A DNA stretch of 64,000 nt from Pontibacillus chungwhensis. Its GTDB lineage: Bacteria; Bacillota; Bacilli; Bacillales; BH030062. Positions 29,817 to 40,094 of this stretch are shown here, piece after piece (within the stretch, counting starts at the first letter, position 1; every line of letters begins with the position of its first letter). Under the pieces are notes generated by a model. It searched no databases and had not been told where the DNA came from. It saw nothing but the letters and a program-made list of their open reading frames with translations. The translations under genes were made by a program, and so were the position numbers. The DNA lies in NCBI RefSeq assembly GCF_030166655.1, contig NZ_CP126446.1, positions 3,286,001 to 3,350,000 of the forward strand, written 5' to 3'.

Positions 29817-30413
29817 TTGAACATAAAAATGTGGCAACAATTCGCCCAGTTGCAAGCCATCCGGACGCTAGGTAGTGGGTCCTCCTCTACTTTTTCGACT
29901 TCATCACTATTTACTCAATTACTCGAGAGTGAGATGTCTAAGTCTTCGGCTATAATGCCTTCAACTGAAAAAGTGAGCGGGCCTCCTCCCATGGCTTCCG
30001 CACCCTATAGCTCTCTCCCTATTAAAGGGAGCTCGGAAAACTATCAATCTTATATTGATGAGGCATCAAAGCAATATAATCTAGATCCAAAGCTACTTCA
30101 TGCCGTTATTAAACAAGAATCTAACTATAACCCAACTGCACAGAGTCAGGCCGGGGCACAAGGGTTAATGCAACTTATGCCTTCGACAGCGAAAGGATTG
30201 GGCATTCAAAATGCTTTTGACCCACAGCAGAACATCCAAGGTGGGGCCAAGTATCTTCGACAAATGCTTGATCGTTACGACGAGGATACGGAACTAGCAC
30301 TCGCAGCTTATAACGCGGGGCCTGGGAATGTGGATCGGTATGGCGGCATTCCTCCTTTTGAAGAAACAAAGGCCTATGTGCCTAAAGTCATGCAACATTA
30401 CGCAAACGCATAA
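29817..30413 (+). CDS. Lytic transglycosylase, SLT domain (YjbJ/CwlQ-like)
   Basis: 198 residues. The first ~75 are Ser-rich and variable. The SLT domain has the catalytic glutamate in [15 protein letters not shown], then [32 protein letters not shown]. subtilis YjbJ (CwlQ) has the same arrangement and cuts peptidoglycan. It starts with TTG, with AGAGGTGG 4 bases before; the ATG at 29829 is an alternative. No classical signal peptide is seen. TATAAT at about 29779 fits a promoter. Confidence 0.87.
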   Translation: MNIKMWQQFAQLQAIRTLGSGSSSTFSTSSLFTQLLESEMSKSSAIMPSTEKVSGPPPMASAPYSSLPIKGSSENYQSYIDEASKQYNLDPKLLHAVIKQESNYNPTAQSQAGAQGLMQLMPSTAKGLGIQNAFDPQQNIQGGAKYLRQMLDRYDEDTELALAAYNAGPGNVDRYGGIPPFEETKAYVPKVMQHYANA

Positions 30414-30442
30414 AAAAAGGTGCCCCGTAGGGGCACCTTTTT
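30414..30442. terminator. Bidirectional terminator (SLT gene / katA)
   Basis: A 13-bp perfect stem AAAAAGGTGCCCC and complement with a 3-base loop. Both orientations end in a T run. Confidence 0.92.
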
Positions 30443-30455
30443 AGGTAAGAGCCAT

Positions 30456-31916
30456 TTATTTTACTTCTTCAGGTACTTTTAATCCTAAAGCATTGGCAAC
30501 ACGTTCACCATAATCAGGATCAGCCTTATAAAAATGTTTAATTTGGCGTAGCTGGATTTCTTCTTTACGCACTTCTTTCATGGAACCAACAATATTAGAA
30601 ACAAGGCGTTGTTTCTCATCTTCACTCATCAGGCGATATAAGTTACCTGGTTGAGTATAATGGTCGGCATGATCATATGGAGTGCTATCCGCTAGGCCTG
30701 AAACAGGATAAGTAGCCTGCTTCACACTCGGGTCTTCCACAGGTCCATCGTAACTATTTGGCTCATAGTTTTTAGAACCTCCGCCATTATCATCAAAGCG
30801 CATGGCTCCGTCACGTTGATAGTTATTCACTTCAACTTTTGGTCGGTTTACAGGCAATGTTTCATAATTCGCCCCTAAACGATAGCGATGGGCATCAGCA
30901 TAAGCAAATATACGGCCTTGAAGCATTTTATCCGGTGACACGTCGATTCCTGGAACAAAGTTACCAGGGCTGAATGCAGCTTGTTCAATGTCTGTAAAGT
31001 AGTTCTTCGGATTACGATTCAGAACCATTTTCCCTACTTCGATTAATGGATAGTCATCGTGAGGCCACACTTTGGTCACATCAAATGGATCAATTCCATA
31101 CGTATCTGCATCTTCTAGAGGCATAATTTGTACATACATCGTCCATGAAGGATAATCTTCTTTTTCAATCGAAGTAAATAGATCCTCTGTTTTGTAATCA
31201 GGGTTTTCACCTGCAATTTTGACAGCAGTGTCTTCATCTAACGTTTTATATCCTTGGTCTGTACGAATGTGGTACTTCACCCAAACAGATTCGCCTTCTG
31301 CATTCGTCCATTTAAACGTATGGCTTCCATACCCATGCATATGACGGAACGTCGCAGGTACACCGCGATCGGAATAAAGAATGGTAACCTGGTGTAGAGA
31401 TTCTGGTGATAGAGACCAGAAATCCCAAGCCATATCAGGGTCTTTCAAGTTCGTTTGAGGATCACGTTTTTGAGTATGAATGAAATCTGGGAATTTAATC
31501 GCGTCACGGATAAAGAAGACCGGTGTATTGTTCCCAACAAGATCGTAGTTCCCCTCTTCTGTATAAAACTTAAGAGAAAAACCACGCGGGTCACGTGCTG
31601 TATCAGCAGACCCTTTCTCTCCACCTACTGTAGAGAAGCGCGCAAGCATGTCAGTTCTCTTGCCTACTTCAGATAAGAAATCTGCTTTTGTATACTTAGA
31701 AAGATCATTTGTTACTTCAAAATAACCAAATGCACCTGCACCATTCGCATGCACAACGCGCTCAGGAATACGCTCACGGTTAAAATGGGCAAGCTTCTCA
31801 AATAAGTGAACATCTTGAATAATGGTAGGACCACGGTAACCTGCTGTCATTGAATTCTGATTATCGCCTACAGGAACGCCACCTTCAGTCGTCAGTGTCT
31901 TTCTCTTCTCACTCAC
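30456..31916 (-). CDS. katA: KatA, small-subunit haem catalase
   Basis: 486 residues from GTG at 31916 (preceded by AGGAGAGG), close to B. subtilis KatA. Active-site His is in [17 protein letters not shown], the Asn in VGNNTPVFF, and the proximal haem Tyr in [15 protein letters not shown]. It is a clade 3-type cytoplasmic catalase removing H2O2. A PerR-like box lies upstream. The second catalase in the window (48631-50673) is the large KatE type. Confidence 0.95.
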   Translation of the reverse strand: MSEKRKTLTTEGGVPVGDNQNSMTAGYRGPTIIQDVHLFEKLAHFNRERIPERVVHANGAGAFGYFEVTNDLSKYTKADFLSEVGKRTDMLARFSTVGGEKGSADTARDPRGFSLKFYTEEGNYDLVGNNTPVFFIRDAIKFPDFIHTQKRDPQTNLKDPDMAWDFWSLSPESLHQVTILYSDRGVPATFRHMHGYGSHTFKWTNAEGESVWVKYHIRTDQGYKTLDEDTAVKIAGENPDYKTEDLFTSIEKEDYPSWTMYVQIMPLEDADTYGIDPFDVTKVWPHDDYPLIEVGKMVLNRNPKNYFTDIEQAAFSPGNFVPGIDVSPDKMLQGRIFAYADAHRYRLGANYETLPVNRPKVEVNNYQRDGAMRFDDNGGGSKNYEPNSYDGPVEDPSVKQATYPVSGLADSTPYDHADHYTQPGNLYRLMSEDEKQRLVSNIVGSMKEVRKEEIQLRQIKHFYKADPDYGERVANALGLKVPEEVK

Positions 31917-32007
31917 TATGTATCCTCTCCTTTTGTACGGGGGTCTCCCTATTCTACTTTCCTTATTCCCACCCCCATCCAATAAGAAACCTCATTACAA
32001 CAATAAA

Positions 32008-32022
32008 TTATATTAATTATTA
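32008..32022. promoter_or_regulatory. Candidate PerR box upstream of katA
   Basis: TTATATTAATTATTA reads on the minus strand as TAATAATTAATATAA, 12 of 14 defined bases of the PerR 7-1-7 consensus TTATAATnATTATAA. It is about 90 bases upstream of katA. AT-rich surroundings make chance matches likely. Confidence 0.45.
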
Positions 32023-32062
32023 AAAAAATACTCTTATAATCAGTTGTAATTAAGCGGTCCAA

Positions 32063-32094
32063 TAAAAAAAGCGGAATCATCAACGATTCCGCTT
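32063..32094 (-). terminator. Terminator of the csoR-copA-copZ operon
   Basis: A 10-bp stem AAGCGGAATC / GATTCCGCTT with a 6-base loop and a T7 run on the minus strand, 35 bases after copZ. Confidence 0.88.
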
Positions 32095-32129
32095 CATTAC
32101 TCTTTAAGAGTATTCATTTTATAGTAACC

Positions 32130-32336
32130 TTACGAAACAACGTCGTACCCTTGTTCTTCAATTGCTGATTCGATTTGTTCTTTTGATACATAAACATCAT
32201 CGTACGTAACGTCTACTTTGTTTGTATCTAAATGAACCTCTACACCTTGGATCCCGTTAAGTTCCTCAACGGCTCCCTTAACTGCTTTTTCGCAATGGCC
32301 ACAAGTCATGCCATGAACGGCTAATGTAATTTGCAT
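32130..32336 (-). CDS. copZ: CopZ, copper chaperone
   Basis: 68 residues from the ATG at 32336, which has AGGAAGG 9 bases upstream; an ATG three codons earlier is too close to that site. It is a single heavy-metal-associated domain with the Cu(I) motif MTCGHC. It hands Cu(I) to CopA. Last gene of csoR-copA-copZ, 16-25 bases after copA. Confidence 0.94.
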   Translation of the reverse strand: MQITLAVHGMTCGHCEKAVKGAVEELNGIQGVEVHLDTNKVDVTYDDVYVSKEQIESAIEEQGYDVVS

Positions 32337-32361
32337 GCTACTCATCCTTCCTAAAATATAT

Positions 32362-34749
32362 TTATATTTTAACTCTCTTCAATCGAAGGGAGTTAGAAAC
32401 AACACTCACTGAACTAAATGCCATCGCAGCACCTGCGATCCATGGAGCTAATAACCCTAAGGCTGCTACAGGAATTCCGGCAGTATTATAAGCTAAAGCC
32501 CAGAAAAGATTCTGTTTTATATTCTTCATCGTTTGATGACTAATACGAATGGCCTTTGGTATAAGAGAAAGTTCTCCTCCAAGGATCGTTACATCGGCAG
32601 CTTCAATCGCTACATCAGTCCCTGTTCCGATTGCAATCCCTATATCGGCTACCACAAGAGCTGGTGCATCATTAATACCATCCCCGACCATCGCTACAGA
32701 TTTACCGCTCTCCTGAAGCTTACGCACTTCTTCTGCCTTTCGCTCTGGAACAACTTCGGCAATTACGCGATCAATTCCTACCTGTGAGGCGATCGCTTGA
32801 GCGGTTCTTTCGTTATCACCTGTTAACATAACAAGTTCGATCCCTTGCTCTTTTAACTCAGCTAAAGCTCGAGCCGCTGAATCCTTCACTGTATCAGCTA
32901 CGGCAATAATCCCACTTGACTTCCCATCCACACTCAGGAGCATGGCTGTCTTTCCGTCATGTTCAAGCTCAACCATTTTCTCCTTGTATGAGCTATATTC
33001 CACATTTTCTTCCTCAAATAACTTCCTTGTTCCAATTAATACACGTTTGCCTTCCACTACAGCTTTTATACCATGTCCTGGAATGGCCTCAAAGGATTCT
33101 GCTTTTGGAATATGAACGCCTTTATCTTTCACATATTGAACAATGGCTTGAGCTAACGGGTGCTCTGAACTATTCTCAGCAGCTGCTACTAATCGTAATG
33201 CATCTTTATTTCCATCGAAATCTGTAACCACAGGCTTACCATTTGTTATGGTGCCCGTTTTATCGAATACAATTGTCTGGACGTGGTGAGTGGATTCTAA
33301 GTGCTCCCCGCCTTTAAATAAGATTCCCTGTTCAGCTGCTTTCCCCGTTCCAACCATAATGGAAGTTGGTGTAGCCAATCCAAGCGCACAAGGGCAAGCA
33401 ATTACTAGGACAGCTATAGATGCCTCAAGAGCTGCTGGCAAATTACCAGGATCCACTATGGCTATCCAGACGATAAAAGTCACAAGGGCTATCCCTACCA
33501 CAATCGGAACGAAATAACTTGAAATCACATCAGCCATGCGTTGAATGGGAGCTTTTGAGCCTTGAGCCTCTTCCACTACTTTAATGATTCCAGCCAGAGC
33601 TGTATCTTTCCCAACTTTCGTTGCCTCTAGTGTAATGGTTCCGTTCTTATTTATGGTAGAACCAATGACGGCTTCTCCAGTCCCTTTTTCAACAGGTATG
33701 GATTCCCCCGTAATCATTGATTCATCTATTGACGTTTGGCCCTCTATCACGGTTCCATCTACAGGAACCTTCTCACCTGGACGTACCCGTATGTGATCTC
33801 CTACAACGACTTGTTCAATCGGAAGCTTCATTTCTTCTCCGTTCCGAATGACCGTAGCCTCTTTCGCTTGTAGATTGAGGAGAGATGAAATAGCTTGCGT
33901 CGTACGTCCTTTAGCGATGGCTTCAAAGTATTTACCTAAAAGGATGAGCGTTATAAGGACGGCGCTTGTTTCAAAATACAAGTGAGGGGTATTTGTTGCC
34001 CCGATCGTTGCCTGAATCGCTTCTGATAAACTATAAAAATAAGCAGCGCTTGTTCCAAGGGCAACGAGCACATCCATATTTGCCGTCTTATTCTTCAGGT
34101 TCTTATAAGCCCCTTCATAAAACTGCCATCCGATAATAAACTGAACCGGAGTTGCTAGTGCAAACTGCACCCACGGATTCATGAGTAAGGATGGGACAGG
34201 TAAGCCGAATAAATGCTCAAACATCGTATAGAGAAGAGGAAGAGATAAGAGAGCCGATATAAGAAGTTTCACTCTTTTCATCTTCAACTCTTGTTCTTTC
34301 TGAGATGACTTTTCATCAGCATCTACACGAGGCTCTGCATCATAACCAAGCTTTTGGATCTTAGCTATAATTGAACTTAGGTCTTGCACTCCTGATTGAT
34401 ATTCCACAACGCCCGTTTCATTAGCCAGATTCACTGTCGCCGTTTGAATCCCATTCATTTTATTGAGTACTTTCTCAATACGTGATGAACAAGCTGCACA
34501 CGTCATACCGTAAATATCTAATTCTACTTTTTCCATCTGGACACCGTAACCTAGCTTTTCAATTCGGGCAGTAATATCTGAGGTGTTAACTTCATCTGGA
34601 TTGTACTCAATTTGAGCGGTTTCCATAGCAAGATTTACCCTTGCCTCGACGCCGTCCATTTTATTTAATACCTTTTCTATGCGCGTAGAGCAGGCTGCAC
34701 AGGTCATACCTGTAATACCTACATTCATTTGTTTTTCTTCACTACTCAT
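32362..34749 (-). CDS. copA: CopA, Cu(I)-exporting P1B-ATPase
   Basis: 795 residues. Two N-terminal metal domains, each with GMTCAAC (Cys 17/20 and 84/87), then eight predicted spans. The membrane Cu site is CPC in [15 protein letters not shown]; the phosphorylation site is DKTGT, followed by the HP motif (SSEHPLAQ) and [10 protein letters not shown]. It exports Cu(I) with ATP. It is 12 bases after csoR, under CsoR control. Confidence 0.97.
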   Translation of the reverse strand: MSSEEKQMNVGITGMTCAACSTRIEKVLNKMDGVEARVNLAMETAQIEYNPDEVNTSDITARIEKLGYGVQMEKVELDIYGMTCAACSSRIEKVLNKMNGIQTATVNLANETGVVEYQSGVQDLSSIIAKIQKLGYDAEPRVDADEKSSQKEQELKMKRVKLLISALLSLPLLYTMFEHLFGLPVPSLLMNPWVQFALATPVQFIIGWQFYEGAYKNLKNKTANMDVLVALGTSAAYFYSLSEAIQATIGATNTPHLYFETSAVLITLILLGKYFEAIAKGRTTQAISSLLNLQAKEATVIRNGEEMKLPIEQVVVGDHIRVRPGEKVPVDGTVIEGQTSIDESMITGESIPVEKGTGEAVIGSTINKNGTITLEATKVGKDTALAGIIKVVEEAQGSKAPIQRMADVISSYFVPIVVGIALVTFIVWIAIVDPGNLPAALEASIAVLVIACPCALGLATPTSIMVGTGKAAEQGILFKGGEHLESTHHVQTIVFDKTGTITNGKPVVTDFDGNKDALRLVAAAENSSEHPLAQAIVQYVKDKGVHIPKAESFEAIPGHGIKAVVEGKRVLIGTRKLFEEENVEYSSYKEKMVELEHDGKTAMLLSVDGKSSGIIAVADTVKDSAARALAELKEQGIELVMLTGDNERTAQAIASQVGIDRVIAEVVPERKAEEVRKLQESGKSVAMVGDGINDAPALVVADIGIAIGTGTDVAIEAADVTILGGELSLIPKAIRISHQTMKNIKQNLFWALAYNTAGIPVAALGLLAPWIAGAAMAFSSVSVVSNSLRLKRVKI

Positions 34750-34761
34750 AGAAGACCCTCC

Positions 34762-35082
34762 TTAGGACTTCGAGAACTGCTCCATTACTTTAATGAGTTC
34801 TTGAATGGCTTCATCACCATTTCCTTTATGAATGGCATCCGCTACACAGTGGTTTGTGTGTCTCTCCATTAAAGAAAAGCCAACTTTCTTGAGTGCAGCG
34901 TTAATCGCTGATATTTGTACGAGAACATCGACACAATACCGATCTTCTTCGATCATTTTTTGAATTCCACGAACTTGCCCCTCAATTCGTTTCAAACGAT
35001 TTAGTACTTTTTGTTTTTCTTCATCAGTACGGGGGGTTACAGGTTGTTTCCCGCTATCTTCAGGTAACATAGAGTGATCCAT
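34762..35082 (-). CDS. csoR: CsoR, copper-sensing repressor
   Basis: 106 residues with the all-helical DUF156 fold. The Cu(I) ligands are all present: C50 (DRYCVDV), H75 and C79 (ERHTNHC), and KRIEGQVRGIQ is the DNA-binding helix. Cu binding releases the repressor from the operator at 35117. First gene of the operon it regulates. Confidence 0.95.
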   Translation of the reverse strand: MDHSMLPEDSGKQPVTPRTDEEKQKVLNRLKRIEGQVRGIQKMIEEDRYCVDVLVQISAINAALKKVGFSLMERHTNHCVADAIHKGNGDEAIQELIKVMEQFSKS

Positions 35083-35116
35083 CGGTTCACTTCCTTATTT
35101 TGCTTAATTTATATAT

Positions 35117-35146
35117 TACTATACCCCCGTTAAGTATTTTAGTCAA
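35117..35146 (-). promoter_or_regulatory. csoR promoter with overlapping CsoR operator
   Basis: On the minus strand: TTGACT, 17-base spacer, TATAGT. The spacer and -10 contain TACTTAACGGGGGTATAGTA, which resembles the B. subtilis CsoR operator with its G run and flanking TA elements. Repressor binding there would block the promoter directly. Confidence 0.75.
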
Positions 35147-35156
35147 ACTTTAAACA

Positions 35157-35190
35157 TTAAAAAAGATCAGCAACCATAAGATTGCTGACC
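35157..35190 (-). terminator. Terminator after the DUF302 gene
   Basis: A ~10-bp stem (GATCAGCAAC / ATTGCTGACC, with mismatch) with a T6 run on the minus strand. Confidence 0.7.
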
Positions 35191-35233
35191 TCTCATTATT
35201 CGTTTCCTTTTTAATACTTGTTAGGGGTATTTA

Positions 35234-35620
35234 TTACTGTGCTGCCTTATCCATACAAGCAGCCATTCGCTCTTCAATATCCTTTGCTTGATCATTCAGT
35301 TCTTCATCTTCTAAGAATCCAATTAAAGAAGTAGGTTTTGGCATACCCATTTTCGTACTTCCATCTTGTTCGTATACAACCACCTTACAAGGAAGGAAAT
35401 AACTCGCTAAAGCATTCTTCTCAAGAATGTTCTTCGCTTCCCCAGGGTTACATACTTCTAGGATTCTATAGGTTGTATTAAAATCAAAACCTTTACTCTG
35501 TAATGTATCCTTCACATTAAAATCCCAGAGTACACCGAACTTTTCTTCCTTCAACTGTGTCTGAAGCGCGTCCACCGCTTCATCTAAGCTTTTAGATGTT
35601 TCTACTGTATAATGGAACAT
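35234..35620 (-). CDS. DUF302 protein
   Basis: 128 residues: MFHYTVETSKSLDEAVDALQ, then the DUF302 core FGVLWDFNVKDTLQSKGFDF, ILEVCNPGEAKNILE, and FLPCKVVVYEQDG. The Cys in CNPG and PCK are family features. DUF302 proteins often travel with copper or sulfur-response genes, fitting its place next to csoR-copA-copZ; a palindrome at 35658 may control it. Biochemical function unknown. Confidence 0.85.
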   Translation of the reverse strand: MFHYTVETSKSLDEAVDALQTQLKEEKFGVLWDFNVKDTLQSKGFDFNTTYRILEVCNPGEAKNILEKNALASYFLPCKVVVYEQDGSTKMGMPKPTSLIGFLEDEELNDQAKDIEERMAACMDKAAQ

Positions 35621-35657
35621 GGTAATGCCTCCTTCATAAAATATGATCCACTCAAAA

Positions 35658-35675
35658 TATACCCTTATTGGTATA
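35658..35675. promoter_or_regulatory. Palindrome between DUF302 and MFS genes, candidate operator
   Basis: TATACC-6-GGTATA, a perfect 6-bp inverted repeat. The TACCC part resembles CsoR/CstR-type operators, but the central G run of the csoR site is missing. Confidence 0.45.
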
Positions 35676-35808
35676 TCCTAAACAGGAGATTTTATGCTTC
35701 CTGTCTCCATCCGCTTATGAGAGTACATTGATTTTGGCATCATTTATTGCTACTATTTGCTATAGTTCAATGAAACGTTTTCACACTATTTTTTCTAGGA
35801 GGGACCAC

Positions 35809-37362
35809 ATGAACCGTCAACTAAAAGGAGCGCTTTTCGTATTTGCCATTGGCGTCTTTATGGCTGCATTAGATAACGGCATCATTACTGCTTCACTCAC
35901 TACTCTCATTTACGCCTTTGACGTTAGTGCGACCTGGGGTTCATGGACCATAACATTATATACATTAGGATTAGCCATATCCGTTCCCATTGTAGGAAAG
36001 TTATCCGATCAGTTTGGGCGTAAACGTTTATTTATGATTGAGGTAGCTCTATTTGGTATAGGGTCTTTATGTGTCGCTTTAAGCCCTACCTTCCCTCTCT
36101 TCCTAGCCTCTCGGTTCTTGCAATCATTAGGGGGCGGGGGCATCTTTATTATAGCGAGCTCCTATGTATTAAATACATTTCCAAAAGATAAACAAGGGCG
36201 TGCCCTTGGACTAATCGGCGGGATGAATGGGATTGCTGCCATTTTAGGACCAAACCTTGGAGCTATTATTCTCCAAGCGACAGGAAACTGGCATTGGCTG
36301 TTCTTGATTAACATTCCTATATCCGTTCTTCTCTTAATTATTGGTGGACGTTTTATCAAAGAAGAACAAGAACTTGTTAAAGAAAAAATGGATTGGGCGG
36401 GTATCGTTTTCCTTACTACAGCCGTCCTGTCTCTTATGTATAGTTTGACTTTATTAGAAGGAGAGGACCTTTTTAAAAGCCTTTTAAAGCCGACTTTCTT
36501 TACCTTCTTTCTATTAGCTATCGTGTTGTTCGCTGTGCTTTTCCAAGTAGAAAAGCGTGTAGGAGCAACTCGCGAACCCATCCTGCCCATGACCTTAATG
36601 AAGACTCCTACTTTCCGGTGGACATTGTTATTGGCCTCCTTCTCAGGGATGATTCTCGCTTCAGTGATCTTTATTCCAGGTTTCATCGAGCAATATTTGA
36701 ATATCCCCCGTGAACAAGCCGGGTATTGGTTTACTCCTCTTGCTCTTGCATCCGGTATAGGTGCTGGCGGAGGCGGGACGTTAGTCGATAAAAAAGGACC
36801 TATTTATACATTAGTCACTGCAAGTTTACTTGCTTTAACAGGATTTTTACTATTCCCTCTATGGGTTGAATCCTTGTGGCAAATGGCGGTCGCCAGTTCA
36901 TTTGTTGGTGCAGGGTTTGGTATGATGCTCGGTGCTCCGATTAATGTACTAGCTACAGAGAATACTTCAGAGCGGAAAGGGATCGCTCTTGGCACCACCT
37001 CTTTGTTTCGTCAGCTCGGCATGACGATTGGACCAACCATGTATGCAGGCTTTCTAGCCAGGTCACTCACGAACGTAGAAGAGAAGGTGTACAATCATTT
37101 ACCTAATGAAGCTGTACCAGCTCAAGCAGGCGTCACCTTTTATATGCCTGAGGGAGAAGGTCTTCAAGAAAAAGATTACCAATCCATTAAGAGTACATTT
37201 GAAGTTATACAAGATGAAGAGATAAGACAATCTATGCTTTCTGGTCTTCATCAAGTTGTAGGAAGCGGCTACAACGGATTGTTTCTCTCTTCCTTTTGCA
37301 TTAGTCTGCTTGCTCTTTTGGGAACATTACGTCTACGTAAGTTACGGAAAATGAGCTCATAA
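35809..37362 (+). CDS. MFS drug/proton antiporter, DHA2 (14-TM) family
   Basis: 517 residues from the ATG at 35809 (TAGGAGGG site 6 bases before); upstream in-frame codons to 35668 are not supported. About 14 spans, with motif A GKLSDQFGRKRLF, motif C-like GGGGIFIIASS, DNGIITASL in TM1. These features place it with EmrB/QacA multidrug exporters. Substrate unknown; its divergent neighbour is DUF302, so a metal-stress link is possible but unproven. Confidence 0.88.
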   Translation: MNRQLKGALFVFAIGVFMAALDNGIITASLTTLIYAFDVSATWGSWTITLYTLGLAISVPIVGKLSDQFGRKRLFMIEVALFGIGSLCVALSPTFPLFLASRFLQSLGGGGIFIIASSYVLNTFPKDKQGRALGLIGGMNGIAAILGPNLGAIILQATGNWHWLFLINIPISVLLLIIGGRFIKEEQELVKEKMDWAGIVFLTTAVLSLMYSLTLLEGEDLFKSLLKPTFFTFFLLAIVLFAVLFQVEKRVGATREPILPMTLMKTPTFRWTLLLASFSGMILASVIFIPGFIEQYLNIPREQAGYWFTPLALASGIGAGGGGTLVDKKGPIYTLVTASLLALTGFLLFPLWVESLWQMAVASSFVGAGFGMMLGAPINVLATENTSERKGIALGTTSLFRQLGMTIGPTMYAGFLARSLTNVEEKVYNHLPNEAVPAQAGVTFYMPEGEGLQEKDYQSIKSTFEVIQDEEIRQSMLSGLHQVVGSGYNGLFLSSFCISLLALLGTLRLRKLRKMSS

Positions 37363-37376
37363 CACATGATTTTACT

Positions 37377-37408
37377 ACCACCTCTCAGTCATAGAGGTGG
37401 TTTTTTTA
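37377..37408 (+). terminator. Terminator of the MFS gene
   Basis: A 9-bp perfect stem ACCACCTCT / AGAGGTGGT, 7-base loop, T7 run. Confidence 0.9.
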
Positions 37409-37418
37409 TCCCTCCCTA

Positions 37419-37463
37419 TTAAATCGGAATCATTCTTATTTACAAATCGGAATCGTTACGATA
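37419..37463. promoter_or_regulatory. Two adjacent Zur boxes upstream of znuA
   Basis: AAATCGGAAT occurs twice, at 37421 and 37444, each followed by a T/A-rich complement (CATTCTTATTTA; CGTTACGATA). Both resemble the Bacillus Zur box TAAATCGTAATnATTACGATTTA, the second more closely. They lie 50-95 bases before znuA, where the promoter should be. Confidence 0.8.
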
Positions 37464-37514
37464 CAATAACTAAGGTTTTGTGTTAAGGAACCTTTTAAAG
37501 GAGAGAATAAGAGA

Positions 37515-38456
37515 ATGAAGAAAATGATTACAAGTTTAGTTATGGGAAGTGTCTTGCTTCTAGTCACTGCTTGTTCATCTAATAATCATAATGAATCATC
37601 TATAGAAGATTTAACGATCTATACATCAATTTATCCCATTGAATATTTCACAGAAGAGATAGGTGGTAATACAGTTGACGTAGAAACCATCTATCCACCA
37701 GGAGCAGACGCTCATACATTCGAACCCACCGCTAAAACGATGGCCCATTTAGCTGAGAGTGATGCTTTCTTCTATTTAGGTGCTGGGCTTGAGGGGTTTG
37801 CAGAAAGCGCTGCGGATGCGCTAGAGGGAGAAGATGTAACGCTTGCAGAACTAGGAACTCATGAATCTCTATTTGCTCACGGAGAAGGTCATGAAGAAAA
37901 ATCCGCTCATGAAGGACACACCCACGGAGATAAAGATCCACATATTTGGCTTGATCCTGTTCGTGCTCAAGAACTGGCTCAGTATATTAAAGAAGAATTA
38001 ATAGAATTAAATCCAGAAGATAAAGAAGTATATGAACAAAACTTTAAACATTTGAACCAACAACTCACCCAGCTTAACGAAGACTTTCAAAAAGCCGTTG
38101 CTCAGGCAGATAAGAAGCAATTTCTCGTAGCGCACGGAGCTTATGGGTATTGGGAGGAACGATACGGGGTTGAACAAATCTCTGTAAACGGTATTTCCCC
38201 AAGCAGTGAGCCGTCACAACAAGACATTGAGCATTTAATTGAATTAGGTAAGAAGGAAAATATGAACTATATGATCTTTGAACAAAATGTTTCCAATCAG
38301 GTGGCAACCATTATCCAGAACGAAATCGGCGCCAAGGCTTTATCCATTCATAATCTTTCGGTACGAACCCAGGAAGATATTGATGAAGGGGACAATTACT
38401 TTGACTTAATGCGCGATAATCTTGATGTGCTTAAAACCGCGTTAAATAGCAAATAG
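37515..38456 (+). CDS. znuA: ZnuA/AdcA-type zinc-binding lipoprotein
   Basis: 313 residues. Signal peptide with lipobox VTAC (Cys about 20). Cluster A-1 substrate-binding fold with zinc ligands in DAHTFEPT, the DPHIWLDP strand, and VAHGAYGYW. A His-rich acidic loop (HGEGHEEKSAHEGHTHGD) before DPHIW is the mark of zinc, not manganese, binders. Membrane-anchored; feeds ZnuBC. First gene of znuA-C-B-zur. Confidence 0.94.
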   Translation: MKKMITSLVMGSVLLLVTACSSNNHNESSIEDLTIYTSIYPIEYFTEEIGGNTVDVETIYPPGADAHTFEPTAKTMAHLAESDAFFYLGAGLEGFAESAADALEGEDVTLAELGTHESLFAHGEGHEEKSAHEGHTHGDKDPHIWLDPVRAQELAQYIKEELIELNPEDKEVYEQNFKHLNQQLTQLNEDFQKAVAQADKKQFLVAHGAYGYWEERYGVEQISVNGISPSSEPSQQDIEHLIELGKKENMNYMIFEQNVSNQVATIIQNEIGAKALSIHNLSVRTQEDIDEGDNYFDLMRDNLDVLKTALNSK

Positions 38457-38473
38457 AAGGAGGTTCCATCACA

Positions 38474-39229
38474 TTGCCTACACCCGTATTAGATATTAAA
38501 GATGTCAGTTATTCCTATGAACAAAGAGATGTACTAGAGCACATTGACTTTACCATTCAGCCAGGTAGCTTTGTTGGCCTAGTTGGCCCAAACGGCTCAG
38601 GAAAAACCACGTTAATTAAACTGATCCTTGGACTCATGCACCAAAAACGAGGAGAGATTAACTTATTCGGAAAGCCTATAGATAAATTTAAAGAATGGGA
38701 CCGAATTGGCTTTGTCTCTCAGAAGGCCAACAGTTTTAATAGTGGTTTCCCAGCAACTGTCTATGAAGTTGTATCAATGGGTTTAACATCTAAAGTTGGT
38801 TATTTTCGATTCTTTAAGAAAAAACACGAGGAAAAGATTAAAGAAGCCGTAGAGTTGGTTGGTATGAGTGACTACCTTTATCAGAATATTGGCGACCTAT
38901 CAGGTGGACAACAGCAGCGTATCTTTATCGCCAGAGCTCTTGTCAGCGAGCCTGATTTCTTAATCTTAGATGAGCCGACGGTCGGAGTAGACACAGAAAA
39001 TGTGCATCGCTTTTATAAAATGCTCGCTGATTTAAACAGAAATAAAGGGATTACCTTACTTCTTGTTACTCATGACATCGGTACAATGACTTCATACGCA
39101 AGCGATATAGCCTGCCTGAACAAACAAATCCATTTTCACGGTGATCCAGAGTCATTTAATGATTTAAATGATCAAGATCTATCAAATATATACGGTCACC
39201 CCGTTCACGCTGTGACCCACGACCATTAG
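38474..39229 (+). CDS. znuC: ZnuC, zinc ABC ATP-binding protein
   Basis: 251 residues. Walker A GPNGSGKTT, signature LSGGQQQRIFIARAL, Walker B FLILDEPTVGVD, H-loop LLVTHD. It ends in a His-containing tail (YGHPVHAVTHDH) that is common in zinc ABC ATPases. Starts with TTG, 10 bases after AGGAGG. Lies 17 bases after znuA. Confidence 0.93.
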   Translation: MPTPVLDIKDVSYSYEQRDVLEHIDFTIQPGSFVGLVGPNGSGKTTLIKLILGLMHQKRGEINLFGKPIDKFKEWDRIGFVSQKANSFNSGFPATVYEVVSMGLTSKVGYFRFFKKKHEEKIKEAVELVGMSDYLYQNIGDLSGGQQQRIFIARALVSEPDFLILDEPTVGVDTENVHRFYKMLADLNRNKGITLLLVTHDIGTMTSYASDIACLNKQIHFHGDPESFNDLNDQDLSNIYGHPVHAVTHDH

Positions 39230-39242
39230 TGGAGGAATCTTT

Positions 39243-40094
39243 ATGTTATCAAGCTTTTTACAATATGAATTTTTAAGAAACGCACTATATACAGGGTTAC
39301 TGATCGGGTTCATTGGACCGCTCTTAGGAACGTTCGTTGTTGTTAGGAGACTTTCTTTAATTGCGGATGCCCTTTCCCATGTGACCTTATCTGGCATTGC
39401 CTTTGGTCTTATGCTTGATAAGAAATTCGGTGTTGGGATTAGTCCCTTCTATGCCGGAATGAGTTTCTCCGTTATCGGCTCTGTCTTCATTGAACAACTC
39501 AGACGCGTGTACAAAGCCTATCAAGAATTAGCGATTCCAATTATATTATCAGGCGGGGTTGGCTTAAGTGTTATCTTTATCTCTCTTGCCAATGGTTTTA
39601 ATACAGATTTATTCAATTATTTATTCGGTTCTGTGACAGCTGTCAGTCGTCAAGATTTATGGACAATTCTTATTGTAGCTGTTGTGGTTACGGCGCTCAT
39701 TGGTTTATTCTATAAAGAATTGTTTATGCTCTCGTTTGACGAAGAACACGCTGTTGTTTCAGGTATTCATGCAAGACGCATTCATTTCCTTTTTATCGTC
39801 TTAACAGCTCTGGTTATTGCTGCTTCTATCCGAATTGTTGGGGTCTTACTGGTATCAGCTCTCATGACCTTACCTGTAGCTGCGAGTATTCGGATTGCCC
39901 GCGGATTTAAGCAAGCCATTCTTTTATCGATTGTATTTGGTGAAATTTCGGTGATTAGCGGGCTCATCTTCGGCTATTATTTCGAAATTCCTCCCGGTGG
40001 CACCATCGTTTTAACGTCTATCTTAATCTTAGTAGTGACCATCCTTGTGAAGAAAGGAATCCAACGTACACGTACAAAGAGGGTGAAAACGTGA
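39243..40094 (+). CDS. znuB: ZnuB, zinc ABC permease
   Basis: 283 residues with 8-9 spans, ABC-3 family: RRLSLIADALSHVTLSGIAFG is the conserved ATPase-contact and metal-entry region. The basic C-terminus (IQRTRTKRVKT) is cytoplasmic. It overlaps zur by 4 bases (GTGA). Confidence 0.94.
   Translation: MLSSFLQYEFLRNALYTGLLIGFIGPLLGTFVVVRRLSLIADALSHVTLSGIAFGLMLDKKFGVGISPFYAGMSFSVIGSVFIEQLRRVYKAYQELAIPIILSGGVGLSVIFISLANGFNTDLFNYLFGSVTAVSRQDLWTILIVAVVVTALIGLFYKELFMLSFDEEHAVVSGIHARRIHFLFIVLTALVIAASIRIVGVLLVSALMTLPVAASIRIARGFKQAILLSIVFGEISVISGLIFGYYFEIPPGGTIVLTSILILVVTILVKKGIQRTRTKRVKT

Noticed and set aside
36162-36686. 174-codon minus-strand frame inside the MFS gene
   Set aside because: Antisense shadow of the strongly supported transporter; no start signal.
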